Shown: positions 20,638-31,988, counted from the stretch's first letter. The stretch is 64,000 bases of DNA from Neptunomonas concharum (GCF_008630635.1 NZ_CP043869.1:2852501-2916500), one strand, 5' to 3'. Translations and numbers: made by a program. Notes: generated by a model not told the origin, from the letters alone.

Positions 20638-21936
20638 TTAATAGACCTCAGCAATCCTATATTGTTCAGTCGGCATACCCAACCGGCTTAGCATCTGTAG
20701 TAAGTCTTTACGCTGTAATCTTACTTCCAGATGCATATCGCCGTGTTCATCGACTCGCTCACTTAGTACAGCGCCTTGCGCATACAGATGAGCCCTTAAC
20801 TGACCTTCCTTAGGCTTCAAGGATAGCGTCTCATGGAAGATATCATCCGACAAACGCTCACTTATCGCTTGCAAAAGCAGTGCTGAGCCTTCGCCCGTTG
20901 CAGCTGAAAGCCAAACCTTAACCGGCTCTCCATCGTTATTGCGATCTATCCTTGCCAGCTGCCCCGGCATCATATCTATCTTATTGTACACCTGTAGCAA
21001 GGGAACATCTTCTGCACCAATCTCTTTCAGTACATTTTCTACTTCATCGATATGCCCTTGACGCTCTTCATCATGGGCGTCGATCACATGCAACAACAAG
21101 GTAGCGTCCGTCGTCTCTTGCAGCGTTGCTCGAAACGATTCGACCAATTTATGCGGCAGATGACGAATAAACCCAACCGTGTCAGCAAAGATAGCTGGCC
21201 CTACATCCTCCAAATCAACACGTCGTAGCGTAGGGTCCAATGTTGCAAACAGCTGGTTCGCTACATAGACCTCAGCTGAAGTCAGTTTATTAAAAAGGGT
21301 AGATTTACCTGCATTGGTATAACCAACAAGGGAAATCGTAGGAACCTCAGCGCGTTGTCGAGAACGACGGCCTTGCTCACGCTGCTTACGTACCTTTTCA
21401 AGGCGCGAATGAATCATTTTAATGCGCGCACGTAGCAGGCGACGGTCGGTTTCAAGCTGGCTTTCGCCTGGTCCTCGCAGACCAATACCACCTTTTTGGC
21501 GCTCTAAATGCGTCCAGCCTCGCACTAATCGAGTAGACATATGCTCAAGCTGAGCAAGCTCCACCTGCAACTTACCCTCATGAGTACGAGCACGCTGCGC
21601 AAAAATATCTAATATCAAGCCTGTTCTATCAAGTACTCGACACTGGATTTCTCGTTCGATATTACGTTCTTGGGCAGGTGATAAAGCATGATTAAAAATA
21701 ACCAATTCAGCTTGATGCATCTGAACCAACTGCTTCAACTCATCTAATTTGCCTGTCCCAATAAAAAACTTAGAGGTGATCTTTTGACAACTGCCTGTTA
21801 AAAACTCTACAGGATCAGCTCCGGCGGTTAAAGCGAGCTCTTCGAGCTCGCGTGGTGATTCTTGGATAGCCTCGTCGCGCATATCCATATGAACGAGTAT
21901 GGCCTTTTCACCAGACTCTGGACGTTCAAAAAACAA
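20638..21936 (-). CDS. hflX: Ribosome-associated GTPase HflX
   Basis: GTPase that splits stalled or heat-damaged 70S ribosomes. The N-terminal HflX domain, GPGESQLETDRR linker, P-loop GYTNAGKSTLFNKL, DTVGFIRHLP and NKID are all present. The family N-terminus MFFERPESGEKAILVH is reached only through a TTG start, with GAGG about 10 bases upstream. Lies 12 bases after hfq, as in E. coli. 432 residues. Confidence 0.96.
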   Translation of the reverse strand: MFFERPESGEKAILVHMDMRDEAIQESPRELEELALTAGADPVEFLTGSCQKITSKFFIGTGKLDELKQLVQMHQAELVIFNHALSPAQERNIEREIQCRVLDRTGLILDIFAQRARTHEGKLQVELAQLEHMSTRLVRGWTHLERQKGGIGLRGPGESQLETDRRLLRARIKMIHSRLEKVRKQREQGRRSRQRAEVPTISLVGYTNAGKSTLFNKLTSAEVYVANQLFATLDPTLRRVDLEDVGPAIFADTVGFIRHLPHKLVESFRATLQETTDATLLLHVIDAHDEERQGHIDEVENVLKEIGAEDVPLLQVYNKIDMMPGQLARIDRNNDGEPVKVWLSAATGEGSALLLQAISERLSDDIFHETLSLKPKEGQLRAHLYAQGAVLSERVDEHGDMHLEVRLQRKDLLQMLSRLGMPTEQYRIAEVY

Positions 21937-21948
21937 TCAGTAAATACC

Positions 21949-22212
<264 letters not shown>

Positions 22213-22292
22213 TCATTATTATGTTTGGTCCGGTAATACTAACAGCCATGACCTATTTTTGTGCATAGCACCAAAAAATATAAGTAGATGCA

Positions 22293-23234
22293 TTATATAA
22301 TGGCTGCATCGATCAATTTCAAGCTATGTTTAAGAATATCTGTGTCTTCGGGCACTAACCAGTTGAGATTTTCCCAACTGCGTAACCATGTAATTTGACG
22401 CTTAGCTAACTGTCGAGTTGCAACAATGCCTTTTTCAATCATGGTTTCGTAGTCCCATTCTCCTTCCAAATAAGACCACACTTGTCGATAGCCCACACAA
22501 CGAACAGAAGGCAAGCCTGTATGTAAATCACCCCGATCATAAAGGCATTTAACCTCTTCCACAAAGCCTGCATCGAGCATCATTTGGTAGCGTAACGCAA
22601 TGCGTTCATGCAGTGTTCGCCGCTCTTCTGGCATGACTGCCAAGTTGATCACGTTATACGGCAATGAGTGACTTTTCTGCTCAGCCCAAAGCTCCGTTAA
22701 CGAACGCCCAGTTAGTTCATATACCTCTAACGCTCTTTGTAGCCTTTGGGAGTCATTCGGAGCCAGACGCTCGGCGGATACGGGATCAACTTCAGACAGA
22801 CGCTTATGTAACGCAGGCCATCCTTCCTGTTCGGCCCATGCTAATAATCGAGCTCTCACGTCAGCATCCGCTTCTGGCAAGGGAGCTAACCCTTTAATCA
22901 GTGCGTTGTAGTACATCATCGTTCCGCCCACCAATAATGGGATCCGTCCAGTACGGCTGATCGCTTCCATTTCGCTCAATGCATCTTGGCGAAACTGAGC
23001 AGCCGAATAACTTTCTGCCGGATCTAAAATATCCACTAACCGATGAGGATACTTCTCCAAAGTACTACGATCCGGTTTGGCGGTCCCGATATCCATGCCT
23101 TTGTAAATAAGTGCAGAATCCACACTAATGATGTCACAGGGTAACTCTTCAGTAAGGCGCATCGCTAAATCGGTCTTACCCGCTGCGGTTGGGCCCATTA
23201 AGAAAATAGCAGGAGGCAATGTTGAGTGGGTCAT
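22293..23234 (-). CDS. miaA: tRNA dimethylallyltransferase MiaA
   Basis: Adds dimethylallyl to A37 of UNN-reading tRNAs. P-loop GPTAAGKT at residues 14-21, with the [21 protein letters not shown] substrate block after it. Full length at 313. Its ATG abuts the mutL stop, and it lies between mutL and hfq as usual. Confidence 0.97.
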   Translation of the reverse strand: MTHSTLPPAIFLMGPTAAGKTDLAMRLTEELPCDIISVDSALIYKGMDIGTAKPDRSTLEKYPHRLVDILDPAESYSAAQFRQDALSEMEAISRTGRIPLLVGGTMMYYNALIKGLAPLPEADADVRARLLAWAEQEGWPALHKRLSEVDPVSAERLAPNDSQRLQRALEVYELTGRSLTELWAEQKSHSLPYNVINLAVMPEERRTLHERIALRYQMMLDAGFVEEVKCLYDRGDLHTGLPSVRCVGYRQVWSYLEGEWDYETMIEKGIVATRQLAKRQITWLRSWENLNWLVPEDTDILKHSLKLIDAAII

Positions 23235-25052
23235 TTACTGGCCCCTCATAAAAAGCTTATCTAACTCATTCATACTTAACTGAGTCCACGTTGGACGCCC
23301 ATGATTACACTGGCCACTACGCTCTGTAGCCTCCATATCCCGGAGCAAGGCGTTCATCTCTGGCAGCGTAAGTTGCCGGTTAGCACGAACAGCACCGTGA
23401 CAGGCCATAGTCGCTAACAGCTCATTCATATGCTCTTCAATTCGACGGCTTGAGCCAAACATAAGCATATCGGACAGCACATCCCGCAAAAGCTGCTCAA
23501 CATTCGCTTTCGCAAGCGTCACTGGCACTTGGCGAATCACCAGTGTCTCCTCACCCATTCTGGCCAATTCAAACCCTAACTGCTTAAACACCGCATCATA
23601 TTCATCGGCAGCGTCTGCCTCTCGAGCACTCAATGAGACGCTAACAGGCACCAACAGGGGCTGGCTTCGCACACTTTCTTCGGCACGGGATTGCTTAAGC
23701 CGTTCATAAACAATGCGCTCGTGAGCAGCATGCATATCAACCAGAACCAAACCTGCTGCATTTTGCGCCAGTACATAGACACCATGTAATTGTGCAATTG
23801 CGTACCCCAGAGGCGGCAGCTCCTCCTGCCCCCCCCCTTGCCCTGCAAAGATATCTACGTTTGATGAAGATTCGCTGGACGGGTGCAAAGCCCCATAACT
23901 GGATAACTGTTCTCTAACACCCGTAACAGCCGGGCGGGTAGGATAATTTTGCAACATCATCGGCTGTTGCTGAAAATGAGACGACACCGACGGTGCAGGC
24001 TCAGATGCCAAACTTTGCAAGGCCGGAACACTGTTAGCCTCAGGCCTAACCTCACCGATTACACGATGAATAGAGCGATAGATGAAATCATGGACCAGAC
24101 GACTTTCACGAAAGCGCACTTCATGTTTAGTCGGGTGCACATTGACATCTACCAGCGCGGGATCGAGATCCAAATACAACACATAAGCCGGATGACGCCC
24201 ATGAAAAAGTACATCGGCATAGGCTTGCCTTACCGCATGGGTGACAACTTTATCGCGAATCATACGACCGTTAACAAAAAAGTACTGAAGATCCGCCTGA
24301 CTTCGCGAGAAAGTAGGCAAACCAATCCAACCTTTCAACGACAAACCAGATGCTTCAGCGTGAACATCAACCCGCAGAGATTGCTCAATAAACGCAGGTC
24401 CGCATACAGAGGCAACGCGCCGCTCCTGTTCAGCCTGCTGCGTAGCAGGCTTAAGTTGATGAATAACACGCCCGTTATGTTTTAACTGAAAAGCCACATC
24501 AAAACGACTTAAAGCTAACCGTTTTACGATCTCTTCCAAGTGCTTAAATTCTGTATTTTCAGTTTTGAGAAACTTTCGTCTGGCAGGTGTATTAAAAAAA
24601 AGATCTCGCACTTCGACCGTAGAACCTTGCGGATGCGCTGCAGGAGATAATTGCGCTTCCATATCACGCCCTTCAGTCTGAACTTGCCACGCGTGCTCTG
24701 AGCCCACTCTTCGAGAGGTTAATGTTAAACGAGACACCGAGCTAATACTGGCAAGCGCTTCCCCTCGAAATCCTAAACTAACAACAGACTCCAAGTCCTC
24801 CAACTCATAAATTTTGGAGGTAGCATGTCGGCTCAACGCAAGAGGTAGATCCTCTTTTTCAATACCGTCACCATCATCTCGTATACGAATCAGTTTAATA
24901 CCCCCTTGCTCGACATCTAACTCAAGACGCTGAGAACCGGCATCTAAGGCATTTTCCAGCAACTCTTTAACCACAGATGCGGGACGTTCAACAACCTCAC
25001 CAGCGGCGATTTGGTTAGCAAGACGAGGGGACAGTAACTGTATGCGGGACAT
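23235..25052 (-). CDS. mutL: DNA mismatch repair protein MutL
   Basis: Links MutS mismatch recognition to MutH/helicase or nicking steps. The GHKL ATPase motifs are in the N-terminal domain: [18 protein letters not shown] and [14 protein letters not shown] variable linker (about residues 340-420) is followed by the C-terminal dimerisation domain with [12 protein letters not shown] and [12 protein letters not shown]. No DQHAxxExxxxE-type endonuclease motif is obvious (the related site reads [12 protein letters not shown]). 605 residues. The linker contains a run of nine G in the coding strand, annotated separately. Confidence 0.97.
   Translation of the reverse strand: MSRIQLLSPRLANQIAAGEVVERPASVVKELLENALDAGSQRLELDVEQGGIKLIRIRDDGDGIEKEDLPLALSRHATSKIYELEDLESVVSLGFRGEALASISSVSRLTLTSRRVGSEHAWQVQTEGRDMEAQLSPAAHPQGSTVEVRDLFFNTPARRKFLKTENTEFKHLEEIVKRLALSRFDVAFQLKHNGRVIHQLKPATQQAEQERRVASVCGPAFIEQSLRVDVHAEASGLSLKGWIGLPTFSRSQADLQYFFVNGRMIRDKVVTHAVRQAYADVLFHGRHPAYVLYLDLDPALVDVNVHPTKHEVRFRESRLVHDFIYRSIHRVIGEVRPEANSVPALQSLASEPAPSVSSHFQQQPMMLQNYPTRPAVTGVREQLSSYGALHPSSESSSNVDIFAGQGGGQEELPPLGYAIAQLHGVYVLAQNAAGLVLVDMHAAHERIVYERLKQSRAEESVRSQPLLVPVSVSLSAREADAADEYDAVFKQLGFELARMGEETLVIRQVPVTLAKANVEQLLRDVLSDMLMFGSSRRIEEHMNELLATMACHGAVRANRQLTLPEMNALLRDMEATERSGQCNHGRPTWTQLSMNELDKLFMRGQ
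23829..23837 (-). repeat. G9 homopolymer in the mutL coding strand
   Basis: Nine consecutive C on the plus strand, i.e. nine G in the mutL mRNA, encoding Gly-Gly-Gly at about residues 406-408. It lies in the linker between the ATPase and dimerisation domains. Runs of this length slip during replication; a one-base change would remove the last ~200 residues. A T8 run also lies in the N-terminal domain coding strand near 24594-24601. Confidence 0.85.
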
Positions 25053-25081
25053 GAAATCTCTTTTATGTGCGTAATCAGGTG

Positions 25082-26416
25082 CTAACTAGCAGGAATACGT
25101 AAAACTTGACCAACGCGAATTTTATCACCTTGGATGGAATTAACCTTGCGCAAACCGGCCAAAGACACCTTATGGCGCGAGGCGATAACCGACAGTGTAT
25201 CACCTCTCTCCACTTTGTAAGTACGCTGCCCTGCCAGATTAAATCCGCCACTTTTTTTATAGGCTACGTAGGTGTAAGCAGGTGGTTTATTCCAAAAGTG
25301 CGCCCGCACACCATCATAGATCGCTTTAGCCATTTTTTGACGGTAGTTACGAGTGCTCAGCAAGCGCGCTTCTTCAGGGTTTGAAATAAAGCCGGTTTCT
25401 ACCAGAATTGACGGAATATCCGGTGATTTAAGCACCATAAAGCCCGCCCTCTCCACATGCGACTTGTGCATCTTGGCAAACTTATCAATATTTTTATGTA
25501 TAAGGCTGCCAACTTGTAAGCTATCAACCCGACTGGCTGTCATTGTCATATCAAGCAACACTCCAGCCAACACTTCGTCTTTATCTTCTAAACTGACGCC
25601 ACCAGCGAAGTCAGCGCTGTTCTCTTTTTGTGCCAACCAGCGCCCCATTTCACTGGTGGCTCCACGGTTGGACAGTACCCAGACGGAAGCGCCTTTAGCG
25701 CGGGCATCTTTAAATGCATCCGCATGGATTGAGATAAATAGATCGGCTTTTTTCTTACGCGCCTTGACTGTCCTTCCACGCAAACTTACGTAGTAATCCC
25801 CCGTTCTGACAAGCTCCGCCTTAAAGCCCGCCTCTTTATCAATCAGACGCTTAACCTCTTTGGCAATCTCCAGTACAACATCTTTTTCACGCACACCTCT
25901 AGGCCCAATTGCACCGGGGTCTTCTCCACCATGGCCAGCATCAATGGCGATCACAATATCACGAAGCTTATTTTGCCCTTCAGGAGGCGCTACCGTTTTT
26001 ACCGGAGTCTCTTTCTCAATATTAAAGAGGTCGACCACCAAACGATGGCCAAATTGATCGTTGGGCTTTAATTCAAAGCTGCGCGGACGCACTTTTTCAT
26101 TCAGCTCTAGCACCACCCTTAGCTCGTTACCGGTCGCACCTGTACGAAACCTCTTAATAGGACTACCATCGAGACGCAACTTGCTAAAATCTGTCGACAG
26201 TGCAACACCCTCTATGTCCAAAACCAAGCGATCAGGGTTGTCTAAAGTAAAGATTTTATGACTGACAGGGCCGGTTAGATCAAACACCAAGCGTGTGTTA
26301 TCAGGCGCTAACCACATACGAACATTACGAATTTCAGACGACCATGCACTACTTGTAAAAAGTCCTGCACACAACAGGAGAAAAAGGACTACTCGTTTTT
26401 TCACATTGGTCATCAT
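25082..26416 (-). CDS. amiB: N-acetylmuramoyl-L-alanine amidase AmiB/AmiC type
   Basis: Periplasmic amidase that cuts septal peptidoglycan for daughter-cell separation. It has a signal peptide ([18 protein letters not shown]), an AMIN domain (residues ~30-125), a zinc Amidase_3 domain with [16 protein letters not shown] and [13 protein letters not shown], and one C-terminal LysM domain ([20 protein letters not shown]). 444 residues. Same place as E. coli amiB, between tsaE and mutL. Confidence 0.95.
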   Translation of the reverse strand: MMTNVKKRVVLFLLLCAGLFTSSAWSSEIRNVRMWLAPDNTRLVFDLTGPVSHKIFTLDNPDRLVLDIEGVALSTDFSKLRLDGSPIKRFRTGATGNELRVVLELNEKVRPRSFELKPNDQFGHRLVVDLFNIEKETPVKTVAPPEGQNKLRDIVIAIDAGHGGEDPGAIGPRGVREKDVVLEIAKEVKRLIDKEAGFKAELVRTGDYYVSLRGRTVKARKKKADLFISIHADAFKDARAKGASVWVLSNRGATSEMGRWLAQKENSADFAGGVSLEDKDEVLAGVLLDMTMTASRVDSLQVGSLIHKNIDKFAKMHKSHVERAGFMVLKSPDIPSILVETGFISNPEEARLLSTRNYRQKMAKAIYDGVRAHFWNKPPAYTYVAYKKSGGFNLAGQRTYKVERGDTLSVIASRHKVSLAGLRKVNSIQGDKIRVGQVLRIPAS

Positions 26417-26423
26417 AGTAATA

Positions 26424-26888
26424 TCAAACGACTCTTAATTCTCTCGCTAAACGTTCGGCCGCCGCGCTTCCTTTTGCAGTATTCGCTTGCCACTGAATCT
26501 CTCGACCTGCGCCCGCTAGGCCAATCGTTACGACCAAATCCGCACTTGGAAGCAACCCCTCTCCTTTGTCCGGCCATTCAACTAGACACAGGGTTTCTTC
26601 TGTAAAATAGTCTCGAATGCCTAAAAACTCCAGCTCTTCTGGGTCTAAAAGCCGATAAAGATCAAAGTGATAGATAATACCCGATGATAGCTCGTATGGC
26701 TCTACTAAGGTGTACGTAGGACTTTTGACAGAACCTAAATGCCCAGCGGCTCTTAGCACACCACGACTTAATGTGGTTTTGCCCATCCCCAAATCCCCCT
26801 GCAGGAAAACAACCCCCTGAGGAAGAGCACCAAACAAGGCTGCACCAAACTGCTCCATCGCCACTTCATCTTGCGCAAAAAAACTCAT
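26424..26888 (-). CDS. tsaE: tRNA t6A biosynthesis ATPase TsaE
   Basis: ATPase partner of TsaB-TsaD in threonylcarbamoyl-A37 formation. The Walker A motif GDLGMGKTT, and LVEWPDKGE near the C-terminus, are typical. The ATG at 26888 overlaps the nnr stop (TAATG) and gives a 154-residue protein; a GTG four codons earlier is the alternative. Confidence 0.94.
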   Translation of the reverse strand: MSFFAQDEVAMEQFGAALFGALPQGVVFLQGDLGMGKTTLSRGVLRAAGHLGSVKSPTYTLVEPYELSSGIIYHFDLYRLLDPEELEFLGIRDYFTEETLCLVEWPDKGEGLLPSADLVVTIGLAGAGREIQWQANTAKGSAAAERLARELRVV

Positions 26889-28402
26889 TAAACAAGCCAC
26901 TCTTTACCATTTAAAACACATCTAATTATAGGGATCAACTCTGTTGCTCGAAGCCCACGCTCTCCGTGCTCCGAGGCGCAAATATCCGCAGCTGCTGAGT
27001 GAGCATATACGCCAACGCGTGCAGCATCAACTGGGCTGAGCTGCTGCGCCATTAATGCACCAATCACCCCCGAAAGCACATCTCCCATGCCTCCTGTGGC
27101 CATACCTGGATTTCCTGCACTACATAGATGTAATACATCACCATCAGTGATTAACGTGCCAGCCCCCTTTAGCACCACGGTTCCATCACACAATTGTTGT
27201 AATTGCTGGAGGCTTTCGATTCTATCTTGTTGTAAATGTTCCGTTGTAATCCCAAGCAAGCGAGCCGCCTCACCAGGATGGGGAGTGAGCACCCAATGCT
27301 TGCGTTTCAACTGATGAATTCGGCCTTTGCTCAACAATATGTTGAGGCCATCCGCATCCACCACTACCGGTAATTTACTCTCCCAGACAGCTTGCAGCAT
27401 TTGGTCTGCCCAAGCTCGCTGCCCCAACCCTGGGCCAAAAACCACGACATCCGCTTGTTCTAATAAGGGGTGAAGTTCGGCCCCAGAATCCACCGCTTTA
27501 ACCATCACCTCTGGGCAACGAGAAAGCGCTGCTGACACATGTTCTGATCGTGTAGCCAAGGTTACTTTACCAGCACCTGAGGATAAGGCTGCTTCTGCTG
27601 CCATAATCGCAGCACCGCCCATGCCGTGATCCCCTCCTACAATAAGGAGGTGCCCATAAGTGCCTTTATGACTATTTCTTTTTCTAGGCGGTAAACATTC
27701 AGCCACATCATCCACACCCAACCTAAATGCGTTGACGGACACCTGTTCATAAACCGATTCAGGAATATGCAATCCATCAAACACCAAGTCACCCACCATC
27801 TCTACCGCCTGATGCATGAAAAGGCCTTGTTTCAATCCAATAAAAGTCAGCGTCACATCAGCGTTAACAGACGACCCTAAAATACGACCGCTGTCTGCAC
27901 ACAGCCCTGATGGAATATCAACCGACACAACAGGGTTTGATTGGCGATTAATTTTCCGAATAGCCAGACTATAGTCACCCCTTACAGTGCCCTTTAGCCC
28001 CGTACCAAGCAAGGCATCAACAACAACCGCACCCTCCAAAGGCTCCGTTTCATCAAAGGGCAAAAAACAAACACCTTCACCACTGGCCCACAACCAAGCA
28101 TCCCTAGCCTCGCCACGTAAGTTAGCAGCAAATTGCTCATCACCGACATAGCGTGCTTGCACACTCAAACCTTTTTGGCGAGCTAAGCAAGCAACAACAA
28201 AGCCGTCACCGCCATTATTACCCCCACCACACAGTATCGAAATACATTTAATATCCGGCCAACGTCTTAATATTTCGGCAAAAACAGCCCTCCCTGCCCG
28301 TTTCATCAAAGTAAAGCCGGGGATACCCGCAACATCGATTGCTGTTTTATCCAGTAATCGCGTTTGCTCAGCCGTGTATAATGTGCCGGGTAAAACTTTC
28401 AT
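26888..28402 (-). CDS. nnr: Bifunctional NAD(P)HX epimerase/dehydratase
   Basis: Repairs hydrated NAD(P)H. The N-terminal YjeF_N epimerase domain has SILCGGGNNGGDGFV; the C-terminal ribokinase-like ADP-dependent dehydratase has LIVGGDHGMGGAAIMA and NPGMATGGMGDVLSG. The fused 504-residue form matches E. coli Nnr. First gene of the long minus-strand cluster and divergent from queG. Confidence 0.96.
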   Translation of the reverse strand: MKVLPGTLYTAEQTRLLDKTAIDVAGIPGFTLMKRAGRAVFAEILRRWPDIKCISILCGGGNNGGDGFVVACLARQKGLSVQARYVGDEQFAANLRGEARDAWLWASGEGVCFLPFDETEPLEGAVVVDALLGTGLKGTVRGDYSLAIRKINRQSNPVVSVDIPSGLCADSGRILGSSVNADVTLTFIGLKQGLFMHQAVEMVGDLVFDGLHIPESVYEQVSVNAFRLGVDDVAECLPPRKRNSHKGTYGHLLIVGGDHGMGGAAIMAAEAALSSGAGKVTLATRSEHVSAALSRCPEVMVKAVDSGAELHPLLEQADVVVFGPGLGQRAWADQMLQAVWESKLPVVVDADGLNILLSKGRIHQLKRKHWVLTPHPGEAARLLGITTEHLQQDRIESLQQLQQLCDGTVVLKGAGTLITDGDVLHLCSAGNPGMATGGMGDVLSGVIGALMAQQLSPVDAARVGVYAHSAAADICASEHGERGLRATELIPIIRCVLNGKEWLV

Positions 28403-28450
28403 AACCTACACTTCCATTACGCCATGATAACTTTCATTATAGTGGAAGCA

Positions 28451-29578
28451 GTGGCATTACAGGCAAGTCCATACGTGAACAGAAACGATTTATCCCCCGA
28501 TCAGCTTCAAGCACTGGCCCAACAAATACACCTTTGGGCAAGCGAACTAGGCTTTCAACAATGCGGTATTGTTGATCCTAATCTAGAACAAGCCTACGAA
28601 GATCTGCAGTCATGGCTGAAGAAGGACTACCATGGAGAGATGAGTTATCTGGCAGCTCATGAGGGTAAGCGTAAGTACCCATATGAGCTGGTGCCAGGGA
28701 GTTGCCGCATTATCAGCGTTCGTATGGACTATACACCACCTGCGTTTTCAGCATTACAACTACTCAAACAGCCTGATAAAGCCTATATCGCTCGCTACAC
28801 TTTGGGACGAGATTACCACAAGACACTACGCAAACGCCTAACAGAGCTGGGAAAAAAAATTCATGAACATGTGGAGGATTTAGGCTATCGAGCTTTTGTA
28901 GATAGCGCCCCTGTCATGGAGCGTCCTATTGCCCAACAAGCCGGTATCGGCTGGACAGGCAAACACACCCTGATTTTAAATCGCCAAGCCGGGTCTTGGT
29001 TTTTCCTTGGTGAGCTATTTATTAATCTCCCGTTGCCTACCGATCCACCTGTTGAGCGTTCACATTGCGGGAAATGCACCGCATGCCTTGATATTTGTCC
29101 CACCAATGCTTTTCCAAAACCTTATGTACTAGATGCAACACGCTGTATCTCTTACCTGACGATTGAAAAAAAGGGCTCCATCCCCGAAGAACTTCGCCCT
29201 CTCATCGGCAATCGAATCTTTGGTTGCGACGACTGCCAATTGATATGCCCCTGGAACCGCTTTGCCAAACTTACCAAAGAAGCAGATTTCTACCCTCGTC
29301 ATGAACTAGATAGCGCCTCACTATTAACACTTTTCAAATGGGATGAAGCGACGTTTTTAAAGAATACCGAAGGCTCCGCCATTCGCCGTACCGGTTATGA
29401 AGGCTGGTTACGTAACTTAGCGGTGGCAATAGGAAACAGCAGCGGTGGCCAGGCAGCCATTGAAGAGCTAGAAGCAAAACGCCCCTTATGCTCAGATATG
29501 GTGATCGAGCATATTGACTGGGCAATTGAGCGGCTCAGGAGCGGGATAGCCTCTATCTCACCCATTCAACTGAGATAA
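28451..29578 (+). CDS. queG: Epoxyqueuosine reductase QueG
   Basis: Cobalamin and Fe-S enzyme that performs the last step of queuosine synthesis in tRNA. Two [4Fe-4S] motifs are visible: HCGKCTACLDICPTNAF, and FGCDDCQLICPWN with an upstream CISYLT cysteine. A C-terminal HEAT-like segment follows. The start is uncertain: a GTG at 28451 has a GGAAG five bases upstream and leaves room for divergent promoters; an ATG at 28424 and a GTG at 28484 are alternatives. The 3' end overlaps the convergent LysR gene by 21 bases. Confidence 0.94.
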   Translation: MALQASPYVNRNDLSPDQLQALAQQIHLWASELGFQQCGIVDPNLEQAYEDLQSWLKKDYHGEMSYLAAHEGKRKYPYELVPGSCRIISVRMDYTPPAFSALQLLKQPDKAYIARYTLGRDYHKTLRKRLTELGKKIHEHVEDLGYRAFVDSAPVMERPIAQQAGIGWTGKHTLILNRQAGSWFFLGELFINLPLPTDPPVERSHCGKCTACLDICPTNAFPKPYVLDATRCISYLTIEKKGSIPEELRPLIGNRIFGCDDCQLICPWNRFAKLTKEADFYPRHELDSASLLTLFKWDEATFLKNTEGSAIRRTGYEGWLRNLAVAIGNSSGGQAAIEELEAKRPLCSDMVIEHIDWAIERLRSGIASISPIQLR

Positions 29579-30448
29579 CGGAAAGTCCATCTTACCAGCA
29601 AGCTTTATAAACGCCTGCGTCACTGGAGATATTTGACGTTGATTGTGATAGGCCAGTCCAACCAGGCGAGGCAACGGAGGGTTCAGGGGCAGCGCCACTA
29701 CCCCCTCTCCCAATTGAGCAGGCAAGGCCATCTGGGCAAGAATAGTCACCGCTTCTCCACGCTGTATATATGCAAGCGTACTAACGATTTGTGAACTTTT
29801 ATAACGAATCCTCGGCGACAGATGATGTCTATCAAACAGATCCATCACGATTTTCGCCGACCCAGCCTCCGTTAATACAAACGGGTCTGAGCATAAATCA
29901 GATAATGCGATGGAAGATTGTAAAGCATGGGGATGATTGCGGGGTAACAAGGCCACCATCTGATCAGTCACTAAATGCAGTGTTTCAAACTGCTCTTCAG
30001 GTAACACAACAAACCCTAGATCCACGCGACGATCCCGAAGCCACTGTATGACTTCGGAATCCTCTCCCTCATCAATATGCACCTCAACACCTGGGTAACG
30101 CTGTTTGAACTTATCTAGTAGAGGAGGTAACAGCCTGAGTGAAGCCGTTGGCCCAAAAGACCCAATGCGCAAGGTGCCAGTTCTCATACCACGCGCATCT
30201 GCAGCTTCTTGACGAATAGATTCAAAAATCCCGCCAACTTCGCGGGCTCGCAACAATAATCGCGAACCAATATCAGTCAGCGATATCTCCATTTTTGAGC
30301 GTCTAAACAGCCGAACACCCAACTCTTTCTCCAGCATCCCGATAGCATGTGATACCGCTGACTGGCTAATACCTAATCGTAACGCTGCTACCGTAAAGCT
30401 TCGCTGGTCAGCCACCTCGACAAAAATAGCCAATTGAGTTTCAGTCAT
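29558..30448 (-). CDS. LysR family transcriptional regulator
   Basis: An N-terminal winged HTH (residues 1-60, SFTVAALRLGISQSAVSHAI) is followed by a LysR substrate-binding domain (about 90-290). Effector unknown. It is divergent from an EamA-family exporter gene with a 71-base shared region, so by the usual LysR arrangement it probably controls that transporter and itself. 296 residues, normal. Confidence 0.92.
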   Translation of the reverse strand: MTETQLAIFVEVADQRSFTVAALRLGISQSAVSHAIGMLEKELGVRLFRRSKMEISLTDIGSRLLLRAREVGGIFESIRQEAADARGMRTGTLRIGSFGPTASLRLLPPLLDKFKQRYPGVEVHIDEGEDSEVIQWLRDRRVDLGFVVLPEEQFETLHLVTDQMVALLPRNHPHALQSSIALSDLCSDPFVLTEAGSAKIVMDLFDRHHLSPRIRYKSSQIVSTLAYIQRGEAVTILAQMALPAQLGEGVVALPLNPPLPRLVGLAYHNQRQISPVTQAFIKLAGKMDFPLSQLNG

Positions 30449-30519
30449 AAGTATTTACTCATTTTACTATAACTATGCACAACCAATAGCATATCGGTTT
30501 TCGGTACAGAAACAATCTT

Positions 30520-31452
30520 ATGAGCACATCAACATCCTCTACATCAGAATCCACACACCTTTGGCCGATCTATCTGAAACTAACTGGCGTCTCTATGCTT
30601 TGGGGAGGAACCTTTATTGCGGGGCATCAACTTTCAGAAAGCCTCCCACCGATACTTTCAGCCATCGCCCGCTTTAGTATCGCTGCACTACTGCTATCTA
30701 TTTGGCTAAGAAAGCAAGAAGGATGCTTCCCCTCTTTGAATCAGCGTCAGTTTTTATCCATCATCGCATTGGGGGCAACCGGTATTTTTTTATACAACCT
30801 ATGCTTCTTCGCGGCCTTATCAGAACTGCCTGCAAGTCGGACAGCGCTATTAGTTTCTTTAAATCCTATTGTTACTGCCTTGCTTTTAGGGACAATCATG
30901 GGGGAACGATTAGGCTTAATTCGTTGGATCGGTATTGGGTTAGCTTTTATCGGAGCCGCAATCATTGTTAGCCGAGGGGACTTGCTTGGTGCGTTTGAAG
31001 ATTTATCCAGCGCCTTTGGCCTGGGCGAACTGTATATGATGGGTGGAGTTTTCAGCTGGGCAGCCTATACAATTATTGGACGATATACCCTAAAGGGCCT
31101 CAGCCCCCTTGCCGCTACGACTTACGCCGCCATATCTGGTTTAATCATGCTGATTGGTATGATGGTTTTAAACCCTCCAGAGCTATCGGGCTATATTTTC
31201 CACTGGCATCATCTGGTGGCCATTATATATCTAGGTGCTTTTGGGACGGTCATCGGTTTTGTCTGGTATTATCAGGGTGTAAAAGCTATTGGCCCATCAA
31301 GCACAGCGATCTTCAATAACCTTGTACCGGTCTTTGGGGTATTACTTGCCAGCTTTTTACTCAAGGAAGCTATCTTGCCTTCGATGATTATAGGCGGAGC
31401 AATTGTCGTTGTAGGCGTAACCATTACCAACCGCGGTAAGTTGTTTAAGTAA
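30520..31452 (+). CDS. EamA/DMT family transporter
   Basis: Ten-segment drug/metabolite-type exporter. Two EamA repeats are seen (about residues 18-150 and 170-305), with the first-repeat signature LTGVSMLWGGTFIAGH and a repeat-end VSLNPIVTALLLGTIMGERL. Substrate cannot be read from sequence. Divergent from the LysR gene and 6 bases upstream of ygjP, so it may head a small operon with ygjP and yacL. Confidence 0.93.
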   Translation: MSTSTSSTSESTHLWPIYLKLTGVSMLWGGTFIAGHQLSESLPPILSAIARFSIAALLLSIWLRKQEGCFPSLNQRQFLSIIALGATGIFLYNLCFFAALSELPASRTALLVSLNPIVTALLLGTIMGERLGLIRWIGIGLAFIGAAIIVSRGDLLGAFEDLSSAFGLGELYMMGGVFSWAAYTIIGRYTLKGLSPLAATTYAAISGLIMLIGMMVLNPPELSGYIFHWHHLVAIIYLGAFGTVIGFVWYYQGVKAIGPSSTAIFNNLVPVFGVLLASFLLKEAILPSMIIGGAIVVVGVTITNRGKLFK

Positions 31453-31458
31453 TTTACT

Positions 31459-31971
31459 ATGGCACCACATCTGAAATACCTCACAGCTTATCCCGACACT
31501 GTACAGCACCAAGTATTAGCGCTCATTGAAAACAAAAAGTTAGGCGATTTTTTAAAACAACGCCACGCTGATACCCACTCCATCAGCAATGATAGAGCAT
31601 TACGGGAATATGTTATGGCACTCAAAAATCGCTATATGAAGAGTTCGCCACCACTGAGTAAAATCATGTATGACGGCAAGATTCATGTCATCCACAATGC
31701 GCTGGGGACCCACAGCTATGTCACACGTATTCAAGGCAGCAAACTAAAAAGCAAAAATGAGATCAGGATCAGCAGTATTTTCAAAAATGCTCCCGCCGCC
31801 TTCCTCAACATGATAGTGGTTCACGAGCTCGCTCATCTCAAAGAAAAAGCGCACAATAAAGGTTTCTATCAACTATGCGAGCACATGTTGCCTGAATACC
31901 ATCAACTGGAATTTGAGATGAGGCTCTATTTAACGCATCTTGAAACAGAAGGCATAGCTCAACTAACCTAA
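31459..31971 (+). CDS. ygjP: YgjP/DUF45-like zinc metallohydrolase
   Basis: Member of the YgjP-like metallopeptidase-fold family. It has a zinc motif HELAH starting at residue 122 (MIVVHELAHLKEKAHNKGFY), with a further His in HNKGFY and the ending MLPEYHQLEFEMRLYL. The E. coli homologue has been reported as a UTP pyrophosphatase; whether this one acts on nucleotides or peptides is inference. 170 residues. Confidence 0.85.
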   Translation: MAPHLKYLTAYPDTVQHQVLALIENKKLGDFLKQRHADTHSISNDRALREYVMALKNRYMKSSPPLSKIMYDGKIHVIHNALGTHSYVTRIQGSKLKSKNEIRISSIFKNAPAAFLNMIVVHELAHLKEKAHNKGFYQLCEHMLPEYHQLEFEMRLYLTHLETEGIAQLT

Positions 31972-31988
31972 GTCCAAAAGAGATTGGT

